From Cristatella mucedo (lineage: Eukaryota > Bryozoa > Phylactolaemata > Cristatellidae): a stretch of 64,000 bases of DNA. Location: positions 1 to 64,000 of the forward strand of contig WPIO01000140.1 of NCBI GenBank assembly GCA_009760855.2, given 5' to 3'. How positions within the stretch are numbered: the stretch's first letter is position 1; each line of letters begins with the position of its first letter. Position numbers and translations under genes: made by a program. Under the pieces are notes generated by a model. That model did not search any database, was not told the DNA's origin, and worked only from the letters and a program-made list of their open reading frames with translations. Of the stretch, positions 1 to 11,679 are shown piece by piece.

Positions 1-600
1 TGTACTGGGTCAGCATGCAAGTGTGATTAGTTGCGGCATTGACAGAGCCAGCCCACATAAGCACATGAAGGACGAATCACGGGTACCCAATCTATGCGGC
101 CCAAAAAAGGTGAGGTTTAAAGTTATTCTTAAACATGGTCAAGTCAGGGGATTTTCTGTCGCAGGTCGGGAGGGAGGTCCATGCTTTGCGAGCGTACACA
201 CTAAATGCTATGTCTCCAAAGTATTTCAGGTTTGTATGAGGTATTTCTAAACTATCGAATTCTGAAAAGCGAGTGGTACGATGCCTTATCTGCTGGGGAG
301 TAGATACGTGAGGTAGGCTGGAGACAAAGAATGATGTGACCTAAAAGTGAGCGACGAAAACCTTGAAGTCGATCTATTGCTTGACTAGTAGCCACTGCTA
401 ATCAACGAAAAGTGGTGTGATGTGGCAACTGCGATGCTCACGACAGACAAGCCTGGCTGCAGAGATTTGAACAAGCTTTAATTGTCTCATTGCACATGCC
501 AGTAGGCCAGTAAGCAGCGAGTTACCGAAATGAAGTTGGGATGTCACAAATGAACGGACAAACTAAGACATAGTATCCTTATCCAAACAAGCCCAAATTT
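1..600 (-). mobile_element. Decayed LINE (CR1/L2-like) 3' half, cut by window edge
   Basis: The stretch aligns by eye with the minus-strand LINE copy at 45.7-46.3 kb: the 3' untranslated block (cagggtcagcatgcaa, then the 'aaggacgaatcac' segment) is followed by the reverse-transcriptase C-terminal region (tgtgatgtggcaact, then agacaagcct). It ends near 'ccttatccaaacaagccc', inside the RT domain. It carries many substitutions and indels and has no open frame. The 3' tail lies outside the window to the left. Confidence 0.8.
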
Positions 601-2139
601 TAGAATTTTTTCTTTTATTTTTAGTTGTTATTTTGGCTATTTTATTTTAGAAAAATTAGCCGATTTAAAAGCCTGATTTATACAGCAGAGTAGCAACCGT
701 AATTGCATCAATCCAGCTGGCAGTAGGTAATATTGATTTGGCTGCTGTGGAACTACAACCCACCACCTGGTTTGGGAATGCAAACAGGCAATCCCTCGAC
801 AAAAGCAGGTATTTTTTTTTTTTTTTCATGAATGAACCATAATGGATTTCTAGATAATAAGAAATTTCGATTGCAGTCCTTTCATATCACTTTTCATCCT
901 CCTGCATATCAGTTGTCGATAGCACTTTAAATGCAAGTGAGATCGTGTGTCTAGCTATCGGCCTACCGGTTACTAAATTCCTCAAAACACTGTGGGAGAT
1001 ACAGACGAGCGTGGGACATTTAGGTTCCTATAAACTGTTTATGGTCCAGCTGGGCTAATTCTATCTGCAAGAACATTTCACAACCTTGCCAGGTACATCA
1101 GCAGCAGCAGCAGAATGAATGCATTTTTTCCGATGGCTTTAGTTAGTAGATTTCTATCCAAGCTCACTCCTTCCAAGCTATTTTAGAAGACGACACTAAA
1201 AGAAACAACAATCTGTAAGAGGGGCAGCTACCACAAGCGACTGCTGCCCCTCACATGCCATCGCACAGTCTATATCAGATATTTATATATGCTTGTCGTC
1301 CCTGCAGCACCACTGATTACACGTACAAGTAGTGTGCCCAGCTATGAGGCCAATCATGTTCACTAGGATTTTTGGGACATTTCCACCTTACTAAGATGCA
1401 TTTGGTATCAACTTCGGCCATGGATAGGGAGTCTGCCAAAGATCTTTTTTATGCTGCATGAAAAGAGGAGGCATGTCTGCCCGAACGGCATTATAACGAA
1501 GCGTTTAAGTTTCTCAGTCAATGTCGTTGCCTCTATCAAGAAAAGACGGCCATCAATCCTCCACAATTCACTACAATCTTCAGGCTTCTAGGGCTGAACA
1601 CAAACATAGTTTTACAGGATCCACCTGCACGGCCACCGGGGGGGGGGGTGCTATGATCTGCCAACGCATGAAAACCAATCTCCATAAAAGTATGCTTTAT
1701 CCTCAGCTGCATGTTTGGTATGTACGTAGGTCTCACTATATGTGACTCAACACCACCATGAAGACTTAGGTGTGATGCATGAGAGCTTTCTGCAGCTCGC
1801 TCAAAAGCATAAGCAGCGTTTGCTGTTTATCCTTTAGGAAGCAGACAGTGGATTTAAACGACTAGGACAACGAATATTGAGCTGGAGGAATAGCAGAGCC
1901 AATACAGTAGTCAGGACTAAAGTAGATTGGACGTTAGGAATCTTTGATGATTGGAAATGAGTGAGAGATACCGGTATGAGCACAGACACTGTCTTCGCAC
2001 TTGGTATGACACCCTAACTAGTCCATGTATTTGGGACGAGCCTAGATTATTTTATTCAGTACAGTCCCAGAATTCCTTGCCACTAACTACCCTTATCGTC
2101 TCCATCTGGTGAACAACGGTTGTCAACCTGCCAAACCCC
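601..2139. other. No gene recognised; short simple repeats only
   Basis: I see no recognisable coding or mobile element. Small items are a T-run at about 812-826, four CAG triplets near 1,096-1,112, a G-run at about 1,638-1,648 and the hairpin listed separately. The two ORFs over 1,521-1,745 lie on opposite strands of the same DNA, span the G-run, and resemble nothing known to me. Confidence 0.5.
1219..1252. repeat. Perfect 10-bp-stem hairpin
   Basis: GAGGGGCAGC at 1,219-1,228 is followed, after a 14-base loop, by its exact reverse complement GCTGCCCCTC at 1,243-1,252. It has no T-tract and no neighbouring gene, so a terminator role is not indicated. It may be a chance or mobile-element-derived hairpin. 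Confidence 0.6.
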
Positions 2140-2312
2140 TTCATGGCACACTAGGTAAGGAGGTTGCTTTTCACGACCTTGGTCCAGAGGTTGTGGGCTC
2201 CAATCCTGTGATGGGTGATTCTTTATCGCCACCTCAAGCAGTGTGGATAGGTCTTCTGTCGCTATACATAAAGAGGCTGTTAAATCAGCTAGTATTTAAT
2301 ATTATTTGTAAA
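2140..2312 (+). mobile_element. tRNA-derived SINE, family B (this window)
   Basis: A tRNA-like head with a degraded RNA polymerase III B box (gtgggctccaatcctg) leads into 'tctgtcgctatacataaag' and 'gctgttaaatcagctagt', then an AT-rich end. The same order occurs at 2,940-3,085, 11,540-11,672 and, on the other strand, 24,485-24,672. Where the copies are conserved the head contains the typical SINE string read as VVGSNPV. No complete tRNA cloverleaf is visible. It is immediately followed by a LINE fragment. Confidence 0.7.
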
Positions 2313-2314
2313 TC

Positions 2315-2690
2315 CCTCACTTTCGTCTGTGTTTCACTGGCTCCATGTCATTAATGCAATCAATTTCGAGATTTTCAGTCTGGCTTACATGTCTCTTTGC
2401 TTGGTCACACCGGCCTACCTATCAGATTCCGTGCTCCTCCGTTGTGCACTCACACCACCCTCTCTTTATCTTCATGTCCTTTCGCCGACTCTCGCACCAT
2501 ATCGCAATCTTTTGACGATAAACCTAAAGCTCGTATGCAGCAAAAGTTTGAAACACGCCTTTATCTGCTTTAAGTAACTGCAGTTACCTATAACCACATG
2601 ATTGTGCACACTTCTATTGCAACACGTGCAACGTGACTGAAAAGAGAGTGAGTTCTCTGAGGGCGCTATGCGAAAGCATTTTTATTTTTT
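2315..2690 (+). mobile_element. Decayed LINE: RT C-terminus and 3' tail
   Basis: The plus strand reads HWL.V....F.IFSL, then P(A)YLSD, parallel to the HWLPV..R.DFKVLSL and CLSD segments of the better LINE copy at 28.6-28.7 kb. The end matches the LINE tail (gagtgagttctctgagggcgc at 2,648-2,668). The ORF at 2,329-2,577 is a remnant of the RT C-terminus, not a gene. It is heavily mutated. Confidence 0.7.
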
Positions 2691-2939
2691 TGTAATAATA
2701 TTGTAAATGACCTTGCATCTTTTAAGTCAATGCTACAGATTTATTTGTTCCGGTCTGCCTTCCCCTTCCCCACATTCCACTGACCCTATGCAGCTACTGA
2801 TTCTCTCGATGCCAGATGTAAAGCACAATGCAATAGTCTAATAGCATTTTAATTATTAGTTTGTCGTAAAAGTAGAAATGTATTTCAGGGCGCATGAGCC
2901 TCACGAATTGGCTACCCCAGCAGCCATAGCATATATATC

Positions 2940-3085
2940 TCCGAAGCCCGTGGTATTTGACCAGTAGTCACACTTGACTATCCAATTCGCGGGTTCGAGT
3001 CATGTATCGGGCAGTGGTAGTTGCTAAGGCTGTTCTTCTGTGTCTGGTACTTTAATGTGGCTATTTAATCAGATGACCTCTGCTT
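2940..3085 (+). mobile_element. SINE, family B, decayed
   Basis: A well-kept B box (cgcgggttcgagtcatg, about 2,990-3,006) is followed by 'gttcttctgt' and 'ggctatttaatcag', the same order as the other family-B copies. The tRNA-like part is too degraded to be a working tRNA gene. Confidence 0.6.
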
Positions 3086-3429
3086 CCATCGTACTCTCAA
3101 AGTGAAAAGATAAGGTACTAGCTTCGACCGAGGTCGCGGTGAAGGTATTCGATGACTGAAGCCTTTGTCTCGAACCCCTACCCAAATGGGAAACGTCAGT
3201 ATAGAGATTAAGTCATGCTGGGGTCAATTTTTTTTGGTGAGACTCACATAGTGTAAAGTCAATTTAAGTGGTGAAAAACGCCACAAGCATAATTCACAGT
3301 TTCAGGCATGCATTACCGATGGGATGCCACAATACATTGTGGAAGAGTATTGAGGACATGCGTGTAGGCTCCTTCTAGGTAATGCATTTACCTGTAAACT
3401 CGAAAGAGGATTCAGAAGTCGATTTGATT

Positions 3430-3775
3430 CTTAATTGGTAGCCAGTGACGAGGATACCATAATGTAATGTATCTTCGTCTGTAACTTCACAGAGGCTATG
3501 TGGATGTTGAACAGAAGTCGATGTACAGTGGACTTACAGAATAACAGGCTTTCGGTAGGCAATATGAAGTAAACAGACTTCATCACATGCAGGAAAAAGT
3601 CAGTAAGAAGCCTAGAAGAACATGGTGAGCACCGAAGGTGGTGAGTAGCATGGAAGTAGCAGCATAGGATTGCCAGACATGATGTCCTGTCGTTGATTTT
3701 GCATGATGTTGTGGACGGCCCAGCTGCTGAATTTTGCACCAGATGTGCCGGGCTGGTTTGGTTCAGCTGCAAAGG
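3430..3775 (-). mobile_element. LINE RT C-terminal fragment interrupted by RepC
   Basis: On the minus strand the right end encodes the RT C-terminal motif LVQNSAA (about 3,720-3,772). The left end, near 3,430-3,450, corresponds in another frame to the HWLPIK motif that normally follows about 20 residues later. Between them lies the ~250-bp RepC repeat. The simplest reading is an insertion of RepC into an older LINE. The 113-residue ORF across this stretch is a chimera of the two. Confidence 0.55.
3462..3715 (+). repeat. RepC, ~250-bp interspersed repeat (copy 1)
   Basis: The segment shares ordered blocks with 7,610-7,865, 10,895-11,085, 22,740-22,975 and the reverse complement of 10,575-10,800. 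The blocks are a 'ctgtaactt' start, 'tatgtggatgtt', 'cacttacag', 'gctttcggtaggcaat', 'cttcatc.catgca', and 'tagcatggaagtagcag'. I do not recognise the family; no coding or tRNA-like motif is visible. Confidence 0.6.
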
Positions 3776-3784
3776 TGCTCGCCC

Positions 3785-3897
3785 CGACCAATGTTGGGCT
3801 GAGCTTGTGGGTTCATTACCCGAGGCATATGTAAAGCTTCTGAATAGAGATTAACTTCTCTTATAGTGCTATACGAATAAATTACATACATACACTT
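3785..3897 (+). mobile_element. SINE, family A, with LINE-like tail
   Basis: A tRNA-like head (ccgaccaa..ttgggctgagcttgtgggttc) is followed by 'gaggcatatgtaaagc', 'agagattaacttctctta' and 'gctatacgaataaatta'. It matches the reverse complement of 48,075-48,192 over its whole length. The tail shares order and spacing with the LINE 3' end in this window. It is about 110 bp long. Confidence 0.7.
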
Positions 3898-3939
3898 ATT
3901 TAGATGTGGGCGATTAGGGGTATAGGCTTACAGTTCAAA

Positions 3940-4110
3940 ATAAAGAAAGAAATTGCAGCAATCCAGATGCAATGTCACAGACGCCTGAACAACTCTTGCT
4001 GACTTACTCGTGTCTTTTGCAGTGCTCATCAGCTGAAAACACGCCGACTTGGCCATCGAAGAAATGTGCTCATTCAACGACAAGTCCGTCTGGAACAGCA
4101 AGCTTGGATT
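3940..4110 (-). mobile_element. Decayed LINE RT fragment
   Basis: The minus strand reads QTDLSLNEHISSMAKSACFQL, in parallel with the QSDLSLDDHISSTVKSAYFQL segment of the LINE copy at 28.35-28.4 kb, and continues to a degraded LDFCN motif. It has lost both ends. The longer ORF (3,928-4,344) extends into unrelated DNA. Confidence 0.65.
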
Positions 4111-4532
4111 TTGGGCTGACGTCACGTGGTAAGTAAACATCCTCATAAGCACTTCGAATAGTGTCTCATAGTTCCAGTTATATAACATAGCTAACGGTGT
4201 CCTTGAAAAATTAGCCTGTTTTATCGAATCTAGATTGCTATAGAAAACTCTCCTTCCTTGTCTTTCTATACGTGTACTGAGAAGCTTACATATAGTGCAA
4301 AAATTGTCTGCTTGACGTTTCAGTTGGCAACGTTCAGTTGCCACATTACATCCTTATCTCGTATAGCCGGGCTTGCTTCCAATCAAATACTGCATCAACT
4401 ACACGATCCTAATCACTCGCTTCTTCTGTAAAGAAACTGCTCGGAAAGAAGTGAAGCTCTTTAAGGCCTAGTACAAATGCACTATTGTTGTCCTGGCTAG
4501 CTATCAATGGACAACTTCATGACAACACAATA

Positions 4533-4611
4533 CAACAACTATAAGAATAATTTACTTTAGGGCTCTCAGACAACTCAATCTCTTTCCAAGCATCTGACAT
4601 TTGCTGCAAAG
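4533..4611 (-). mobile_element. LINE 3' tail fragment
   Basis: The order 'aataattt..ct', 'gggc.ctcagacaactcaatctctttc' and 'gacatttgctgcaaag' reproduces the minus-strand LINE tail. No RT sequence follows, so this is a tail-only or strongly 5'-truncated copy. Confidence 0.6.
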
Positions 4612-6147
4612 TAAGCATGCTCAAATGGTTAGTTCTAGCATGCTCAATGACGACTAGCATAACACGGTTAGACATGCAAATATACCATGCATATTTAATG
4701 GTAGCAATCGAATTGGTGATAGTTCTAATTATCAAAGTGACAATGAGCATTCACATGACAAACCGATGTCAGGTGCTTAGTTGAGAATAATGTTTTCTTA
4801 TTACCTAATGGAAGCCTTTGCCCTGGTTCAGGTTGGCCAGCTTCAGGTGATGAAAGCACGATATGATGCAGACTGTGCGACGTCCAGGAAACGTGACTAG
4901 CCAAGACAACGTATAGTTCCTACTGCATCTTTGTCGGTGTCTGTACCTGCATTTCTTGTCCAGATACCATGAAACTCTGCTTATGCGCCCAGCTAAGTCT
5001 GCGGCAAAGGCTCTCAGAAGACATTCCCAGGCTACAGGCTAGGAACCAGCTTCATTGACTATCATTCAGCTGTATCGCTATAGACGGCCAGATGTAAAGT
5101 ATTTGGTGTGTACTCAATTCATTGCCAACCCTGTTAGTCGTTCTTTGCTAGCACGTTAATAATGATTGGATTTTCACTTTTCGCTCAATCCATACATGCT
5201 AAATTGTTGTATTAAATGCTTCACTACTCCAGGCGTCTTGTAATAGGCATTGGTTGGTATATTTTGGTTATAAAAACAGCTGATTGATTGTTTCGCATGT
5301 GTCCGTTGGTGTTTTCAGCTCTGGCACAGTCTCTGACCTTCACAGCGGGCAAATACTTCTTTTATGACCAGATAACAGTCAGAGACTTGTGCAAGACACT
5401 GCAGATATATGCGGCCAGCAGTGACATCTTACACACCAAGCAGTCTTGTATTCCTCTTCCAGTGGTAACCAGTACAGCAGTTCCGAGCTACCCAAGACGT
5501 GGGCACATAATAAGAATAATACACTTGATAAATCGCGTGTGTCGCCTCCCATGTCTCACACTTTGGCATTGACTCTTCCTTATGTTTGGGGTCGTTCGAG
5601 GTGTCAGTTGATTTTAGTCGAGAATGAGCTGTAAGGAGGTCGAAGGTGTAAAGGCACCTAAAAGAGCTATTCAATTCCTAGGGATCGATGCCTAGAAATT
5701 ACATGTCATGCCAGGCCGTTTTTCTCGTTCAAAAGTTGGTTCTCCGGTATTGTGTTTCCCTTCTTTCGCGGTCAGTACTTAGTATATCTGAGGTTGGCCA
5801 CGTGTGCTGTGATATCACTGAGCCAGCTCCAGTCAAGCAGAAGCAAGCAAATAGAATGGAATAGCTTGCAGCAGTGCCTTGCATAGCACACATATATTTA
5901 TGTGCAAGCTTTGTGCAGGGGCTCGATATCTGGACCGTGTAGTACGTGAGAAAAATGCTATGCAATGTGTCAGCATCTAACGTCTGTCACAGCATGTGTT
6001 CTACATGCCGACTTGTGACCAAATAGCACAGACACTGGCAAGCGTTAATCTATTTCTTAGGTAAAGTAAGTGCGATTTAGAAATTGAAAAGCATGAATCT
6101 CAAAATCGCCAATACCAGCTGTTAAATACTGCTCTTGTTGAATCTGC
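4612..6147. other. No gene recognised
   Basis: Only a short tail-like scrap is visible (aataagaataatacacttgata near 5,511-5,532), resembling the start of a minus-strand LINE tail. The overlapping ORFs at 5,288-5,674 lie on both strands with no recognisable motif. Confidence 0.45.
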
Positions 6148-6270
6148 ATGCGATCTAGGTTTCCTGTACCGAAGCGACCTGTCATTAGGCTACCACTTCA
6201 GTTCCACAGTCAAGTCTGCCTACTTTCAGCTACATAGTATTGCAAAAATAAGTTCTAAAATATGTGCTTG
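6148..6270 (+). mobile_element. Decayed LINE RT fragment
   Basis: The nucleotide order 'ttcc..taccgaagcgacctgtcattag', 'ccacagtcaagtctgcctac' and 'cagctacatagtattgcaaa' matches the part of the LINE that encodes the SDLSLDDHIS...YFQLHNIA region. It is isolated from other LINE parts and not open. Confidence 0.65.
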
Positions 6271-7609
6271 TTTGTATTTAGCTTATAAATATCTAGCTGA
6301 ACAGTCAGCCTGGCTAATCGAACATGAGATCCCTTAAAACAGCATCGTCATTCTAAAAAAAAGGGGGTTATGTCGTATCGAGTCGTACTTGTGTTTGGAA
6401 CACTACCCACCCAGAGGTAGTTGTCATGCAAAGGTACTCCTAGGTTTGAGGGTGTAGTGTGCTGCTGGAGCAGCTTTGATAATATTACATCGATGTATGC
6501 TCCCTCATTCTGCTCAGAATGAATATGACGTTTGCATGCCGTCCACCTGTTATCTATTATGTTATCTGATTGACCACTCTTGCTCAGATATAAAGTTGAC
6601 GTTTTTAAGTACCCCATCGTCAGGAAAGTTGCAGCTGCATGAACGAAACATCTGTCGTTCGTTACTGCCCATGCCCCTCAGTCCGACTGCCCAGAAGACC
6701 AGAAGTAATTGCTTCAGTAGGCGACAATAACTGAAAAAGCTGTGGATCACTCAGGAACAGAATCAGCTATCATGCAATCAAAACTGTGCTCTCTTTGGCT
6801 TAAGTCAGTAGCTTTACTTAATTGACCCAGTTGCCTTTGAAGTTGAAGCATTGGACATTATCACTGTGGTTGTGGCTTTTACATGCCTGGTTCTGCACTC
6901 GGCCGTCATCGATTCAATGCACTTGCATTTCAGCTTGTATCGTTTATTATCGAGCGTTTTTGAGCTCCGTGAACTTTTCCTACTCCCTGCAATGTTTTGA
7001 TTTAAAAGCATGGCTTGCTAGTCGGTCTTACAGTTGCCCGAGCTGCAGGGGACGGCTGGTATCACATGACGTCGGACCAAGTTAGCATCATTGGTAATTT
7101 TCATCCATCACGTCTTCGGTAGCAGCAACCAGTTTGTCCGGATCGTTGATTCTGCTCCGTGCTCCACATGCTAGTGGAGATGGACCAAATGGTGATGGCC
7201 AAACCTTCTCACGTGATTGCTTTATCACAGAGGCCAATCTCGAAAGACAGCTGTGACTAATACATGATTGCTTCTGAGAAGTTGGTCGAGGATGGACCCT
7301 CAAAAGTCACGAGACTGTTTACCGTGGGTCGCAAGCCGAAGAAATAAAAAAGCATTGTGGACCTAGAACTTGACAATTAGGAGAAATTCTGTGTACATCG
7401 CTACCATTATTGCCATATTGACGAACAGGATTCAAAGTCTATACCTAATAAGCTGTGCTTCGGGGGCTTGGCGTACACACATGATAAAACTCATGTTTCG
7501 AGCCAGGGCATAACCTGTCATACTGAGCACTAACCTTGGAGCCAGCCTACTGTGACCTTAAAGGTTGCCAGTCGTAGCGAATCCTTGATTAATAAACTGC
7601 GGGAGCCAT
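6271..7609. other. No gene recognised
   Basis: Several ORFs under 90 codons overlap on both strands without recognisable motifs, start context or repeat similarity. I see nothing I can name. Confidence 0.4.
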
Positions 7610-7865
7610 AATGTAACTCATAGTAGTACAGTGCCCATAGCAGGTACACACACATCTGCCTGTAACTTTGCCAACACTATGCCAGTGTTATGAAAGACAG
7701 TTTATTATTGCACACTCAGATCCTTAACGGCTTTTGAAACGAATTTGAAAGCCAACAAACTCCATCTAGCGAAACGAAGAAAAGTGTGCAGCATAGATGA
7801 AACAGGAAAGAAGTAGAGGTAGCAAAGAGCTTGGAAGTAGCAGGTCTTGATGGCTAGAAAATATA
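7610..7865 (+). repeat. RepC interspersed repeat (copy 2, diverged)
   Basis: Shared blocks in order are 'ctgtaacttt', 'gccagtgttatgaaag', 'cacactcag', 'ccaacaaactccatct', 'ggaaagaagtagaggtag' and 'ttggaagtagcaggtc'. It is the most diverged of the five copies. Confidence 0.45.
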
Positions 7866-8399
7866 CGTCGTGGCCGGTAGTAGGATCGTAATTGTTATTG
7901 CTAAAGAATTATAGAAGAGATTTCAGCAGTCTATGGCCTGCATAGCAAAAGCTTCTGTCGCCAACGATCTTTATGCTGATGAAACGGAAAAGCTGAATTA
8001 TGTTTCCTTACATGACCCGAGGCCACGAGGGTACCGAATCTGTGCACCAGTTAAGATAGGTATGTGGGAGCCAATCCGTGTGGATCACCGAAAGAAAGCT
8101 GCTGTGTATTCGTTTATCAAACGGCACCCTATCAAGCTCTTTCAGCAAATATACGATAGAACCTTTGAGATTTCTAAACTAGTCTAGTGGCTGAACTCTT
8201 CGCCAGCTGCTGTAGCCTATTAGTTTTTTTCGGTAACCAAGCCAAAACTATCCTGAGACAGGACTGGGGAGCTAGCTTACCAGTTTGCAAGCAATCGCGG
8301 AAAGAATGTTCCTAATCCTAGAACGGATCGAACGTGATGGCAAATTGTGGAAGGAATCCGCTTGAGAAAGCATTCAAATGTAGGCTGCTCTCGAAAACG
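7866..8399. other. No gene recognised; one unassigned 84-codon ORF
   Basis: The ORF at 7,933-8,187 has a mixed, protein-like composition (basic C-terminal half) but no motif I know, no flanking ORF and no visible promoter or polyadenylation context. It could be chance or an exon remnant. Confidence 0.3.
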
Positions 8400-8530
8400 A
8401 CTCCTGAATTTCGAGAACAGCACCACTTATTACACGAACAAACGCCTCTAGTCCAGCATCGTCCTTTGGGTGTCCTAGAAGTATGAGCTCCATTTTACCG
8501 TCATTTAGTTGCAGAAAAGTTTCCACATTT
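8400..8530 (-). mobile_element. RT fragment of a second CR1-like LINE
   Basis: The reverse complement encodes QLNDGKMELILLGHPKDD followed by a short acidic/hydrophobic stretch. This is the usual 'fLkLNddKTEvlliG' segment after the YADD region of CR1/Jockey-type reverse transcriptases. It differs clearly from the main LINE of this window (KLNDDKTNLLVMGKPS), so it represents another family. Only about 40 codons remain. Confidence 0.6.
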
Positions 8531-8837
8531 GAGGATCAAATATCTTAACATTTTGCCACGCTGCACTCAGCTAACATGATGTTAAGCAATAAAAAGGCAT
8601 GGCAAATTTAAAAAGCCCGACTAATTTAGTGGCCGATAAGACTTTACTGTTTTCACTCTGCTTGCAGTGGGCAACTAAACATTGCCGTCTGCACGGTGCG
8701 ACCTCATGCACAGGGTCGTGGCAGTTATTCGACCTGGGTTGTGACGTAAGATTGCAAATCCCCTGGGCTTCGACCTGTATGGGTTCTACGAGTCTTTACT
8801 GATGGTTTCACTTATTTACATGGCGGCCATCTAAATT

Positions 8838-9240
<403 letters not shown>

Positions 9241-10149
9241 AGCTGGCTATGCACTACACCCTTTTTTCATCACTATTTCGTTCTGTAACACGGTCTGGCG
9301 GCTTTCTACCTGATTCCCTGCTTGCTGCGAATAGCTACACATCAGCAAAACCATGTAGATTATATAAATTTATTAGCATGTAGAGTATTTAGCCCAGGTA
9401 AAAAAAATGATTATAACTGCTTACGAAATGTACTTCTTTTCTTTTATTTCCGTGCTTTCTGGAGAGCTAGTCCCATAAGCAAATCGCAGAGCGTAACAAT
9501 AACTATACCTTTGGCTACTCTTACAAAGCTGATGTTTTGCAAATTTTCAGGGCTAGTATGTCTAAATTCCGGTCACGTGCCGACGACGCCTACCGGTCCG
9601 AAGCCTCGCACAGGGCTTATTCTCATTAGGCGTATAGGCACACTAGGTACTAATTCAGCTGGATCCAGAATCAAGACAGCTTTCTGGCTGCAGGGCCCTT
9701 ATTTGCTGCCTGCGTATGTAACTCATCAACCCCAGCACTACTAGTCCGGCCCGGCTTGTAGCCAACTTCGAAAAGAAACGCTTAGCAAGCGTTTCGACTG
9801 ACGAGATAGAGTTAGTCGTACTATTAACCATAATAATTATAATAGCAACGAATAATAGTAATAATAGTACTGAATTTTAGCGCCCTAAGGCAAGTTTAAC
9901 TCTTGCTACAAACTTGACATAGGAAATACTTCAACAAGGTCAGTGAAGATATGCACGGAATAGAAAGGAAATTCCGAACGGACCCGACGAATGCCGAGCA
10001 AAACGGGTAGGTTTTCGCTGCTTGTTTTGAAATTCCGTCAAGGCAGGGGATGTAGTTAAGTCAGTCAGGTGGGAACGTCTTGACCTAAGCCGGGATTGAA
10101 GTCTAGGCTACGGTGAGATAAGGAACTATAGGAATAGTCTCCCAATAAT
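9241..10149. other. No gene recognised; small hairpin and AAT-rich patch
   Basis: A perfect 9-bp hairpin (GAAACGCTT at 9,775-9,783 and AAGCGTTTC at 9,787-9,795) and an AAT-rich patch near 9,830-9,880 are visible. The text after it, 'tttagcgccctaaggcaag', could be a degraded LINE or SINE tail. The 140-codon ORF at 9,322-9,744 shows no recognisable motif. Confidence 0.4.
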
Positions 10150-10232
10150 AATAGTAGTAATAATACACTCGCTTAATTGCGCTCAGAGAACTCACTCTCT
10201 TTCAAGGCGCTGTCCATTTGCTGCAAACCAAA
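10150..10232 (-). mobile_element. LINE 3' tail fragment
   Basis: The (AAT)n run 'ataatagtagtaataatac' is followed by 'actcgctt.a..gcgctcagagaactcactctctttc', 'aaggcgctgtccatttgctgc'. This is a clear minus-strand LINE tail without RT sequence. Confidence 0.7.
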
Positions 10233-10369
10233 GCGTTTTAGGTTGGTTCGAGGCCTGGTTAACTGATGAGTCAGTAGAGTGGGTTTTGCGATCTCTACCG
10301 TGATTGGCAAAAAGTTGGAACAGCTAGGCTGGACAAAAAGAGAGGGGAGAGGGCTACCCAAAAGGCCTG

Positions 10370-10574
10370 CCTCTGCATGGCCCCACCATACCTAGCTGAA
10401 CTGCTGCACCAGTTTAAGCCTCCTCGTACCCTTTGGTTCTGTACGGACAATGAACAAGCTGTTCTATTGATCTGCAAAAAGACCGTTAGCGAAAGAACCT
10501 TTAGCTCTACAAGTCGTAGACTGTGGAACTCACTTTCACAGTTCTTACCCTACGACCACTACTCTCATGCTGCC
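10370..10574 (+). mobile_element. LINE C-terminal fragment, probably a second family
   Basis: The plus strand encodes APPYLAELL...., then RTFSSTSRRLWNSLSQFLP. This has the order of the non-LTR RT C-terminus, in which a '(A)P.YLs.ll' segment precedes '(r)tF...a..lWNsLP'. It differs from the main LINE of the window at most positions. It runs directly into a minus-oriented RepC copy, with which it shares one 141-codon ORF (10,377-10,802). Confidence 0.55.
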
Positions 10575-10800
10575 GACTACGGCTTATCGTTTTCAGTGGT
10601 CATGTGCTGCTACGTCCATGTGACTCACTACCTCAACTGCTCTCCTGACTCTGCTATGCTTTCAAGATTTTGTTTGTTGAGTGAGATGCAATCTGTTGGC
10701 TACCGAATGCCTACCAAAAGCCACTTAGGCCCACAGTGCTTTACACAAACTCTCCTGTGGAACACTCACAAAATCTATACGGCTTTGTGGAGCTACACAT
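10575..10800 (-). repeat. RepC interspersed repeat (copy 3, inverted)
   Basis: The reverse complement of this segment is the closest match to the copy at 22,740-22,975. Shared blocks are 'ctccacaaag', 'gtgttccacaggag', 'agcagagtcaggagagcag' and 'ttgaggtagt', among others. Confidence 0.65.
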
Positions 10801-10823
10801 AAATATGCATTATTTTAGATCAT

Positions 10824-10844
10824 GAGAGAGAGAGAGAGAGAGAG
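10824..10844. repeat. (GA)n microsatellite
   Basis: About ten GA dinucleotides between the RepC copies at 10.6 and 10.9 kb. Confidence 0.9.
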
Positions 10845-10894
10845 TGGGGAAAAGAAAAAACGGGCTACCGAACGTTGAAATTGATGCACTGCTG

Positions 10895-11085
10895 TAGAGC
10901 CAGTCGTGGTTGGTGAAAAGTGGTAGAAAGCAGCATTTACCTAGTGCGATGTACCTCTATCTGCAACTTCTGACAAAGCCACGTGGACCATATGGATGTT
11001 ACGTGGGAGAGTTATTTGTAGCACACTCACATCCTCAGCTGCCTTCGGTAAGCATTTCCTAGCCAACAGATTTCATCTCACGACG
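10895..11085 (+). repeat. RepC interspersed repeat (copy 4, partial)
   Basis: Shared blocks are 'atctgcaacttctgacaaag', 'tatggatgttac', 'cacactcacatcctcag', 'ttcggtaagca' and 'ccaacagatttcatctca'. The distal part found in other copies is missing. Confidence 0.5.
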
Positions 11086-11539
11086 TTTGCGACTGACCTT
11101 CCTAGCTGCAGACTTTCGCTTGCAGCTGGCACCATATTAGAAACGCCCGAAGTCTTGCAAGTAGGAAGCTGCAGACAATGAGACAGAATGTTACAAACGC
11201 CCGGTTCAACGTGGATGCTGCCGTAATCCTTTACAGGCTGCTCCCACTTATCTTAACTCTGCTGAGCAGAAAGTGGGCAGACTTGACGATCATCATGCAG
11301 AGAGCTGACGATCACAACTGCTTGAGTTTCAGCAGCAGCATGGCAGCTCGGAAGCCCAATGACCGAGGCCTAATCAGATCCCGGACGTTATGCAATAATT
11401 GGGTATACCGTCAATATCACAGAAAATGTTTCGCAATCATTTCTGAATACTTATTATTAATGAGCGGCTTGTCGTCTCATTTCCTGTCGCTGTCTGAACA
11501 AGTTGATATGATGCTGAAATCCCAAGATTTATTGTTGTT
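11086..11539. other. No gene recognised; unassigned 130-codon ORF
   Basis: The ORF 11,178-11,570 runs into the SINE that follows, so at least its C-terminus is mobile-element sequence. The remainder has no motif I recognise. Confidence 0.4.
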
Positions 11540-11672
11540 CGTGACCTTAGTCCCGAGGTCGAGGGTTTGAATCCGGTATACCGTGTGTGGCGATCATTAA
11601 TTGCTTCAGAAATATTTGGGAATAGTCTTAAATAATTTTCTGCCGCTATACAAAGCAGCCTGTCAAATCAGA
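11540..11672 (+). mobile_element. SINE, family B
   Basis: The head (gtccc.gaggtcgagggtttgaatcc) has a readable B box, and the tail has 'ttctgccgctatacaaagc' and 'cctgtcaaatcag'. It is one of the two best family-B copies. Confidence 0.7.
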
Positions 11673-11679
11673 AGATAAT

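Noticed and set aside
10339-10802. Functional 141-codon ORF
   Set aside because: Its N-terminal half is a LINE C-terminus and its C-terminal half is the inverse of RepC, so it is a chance chimera.
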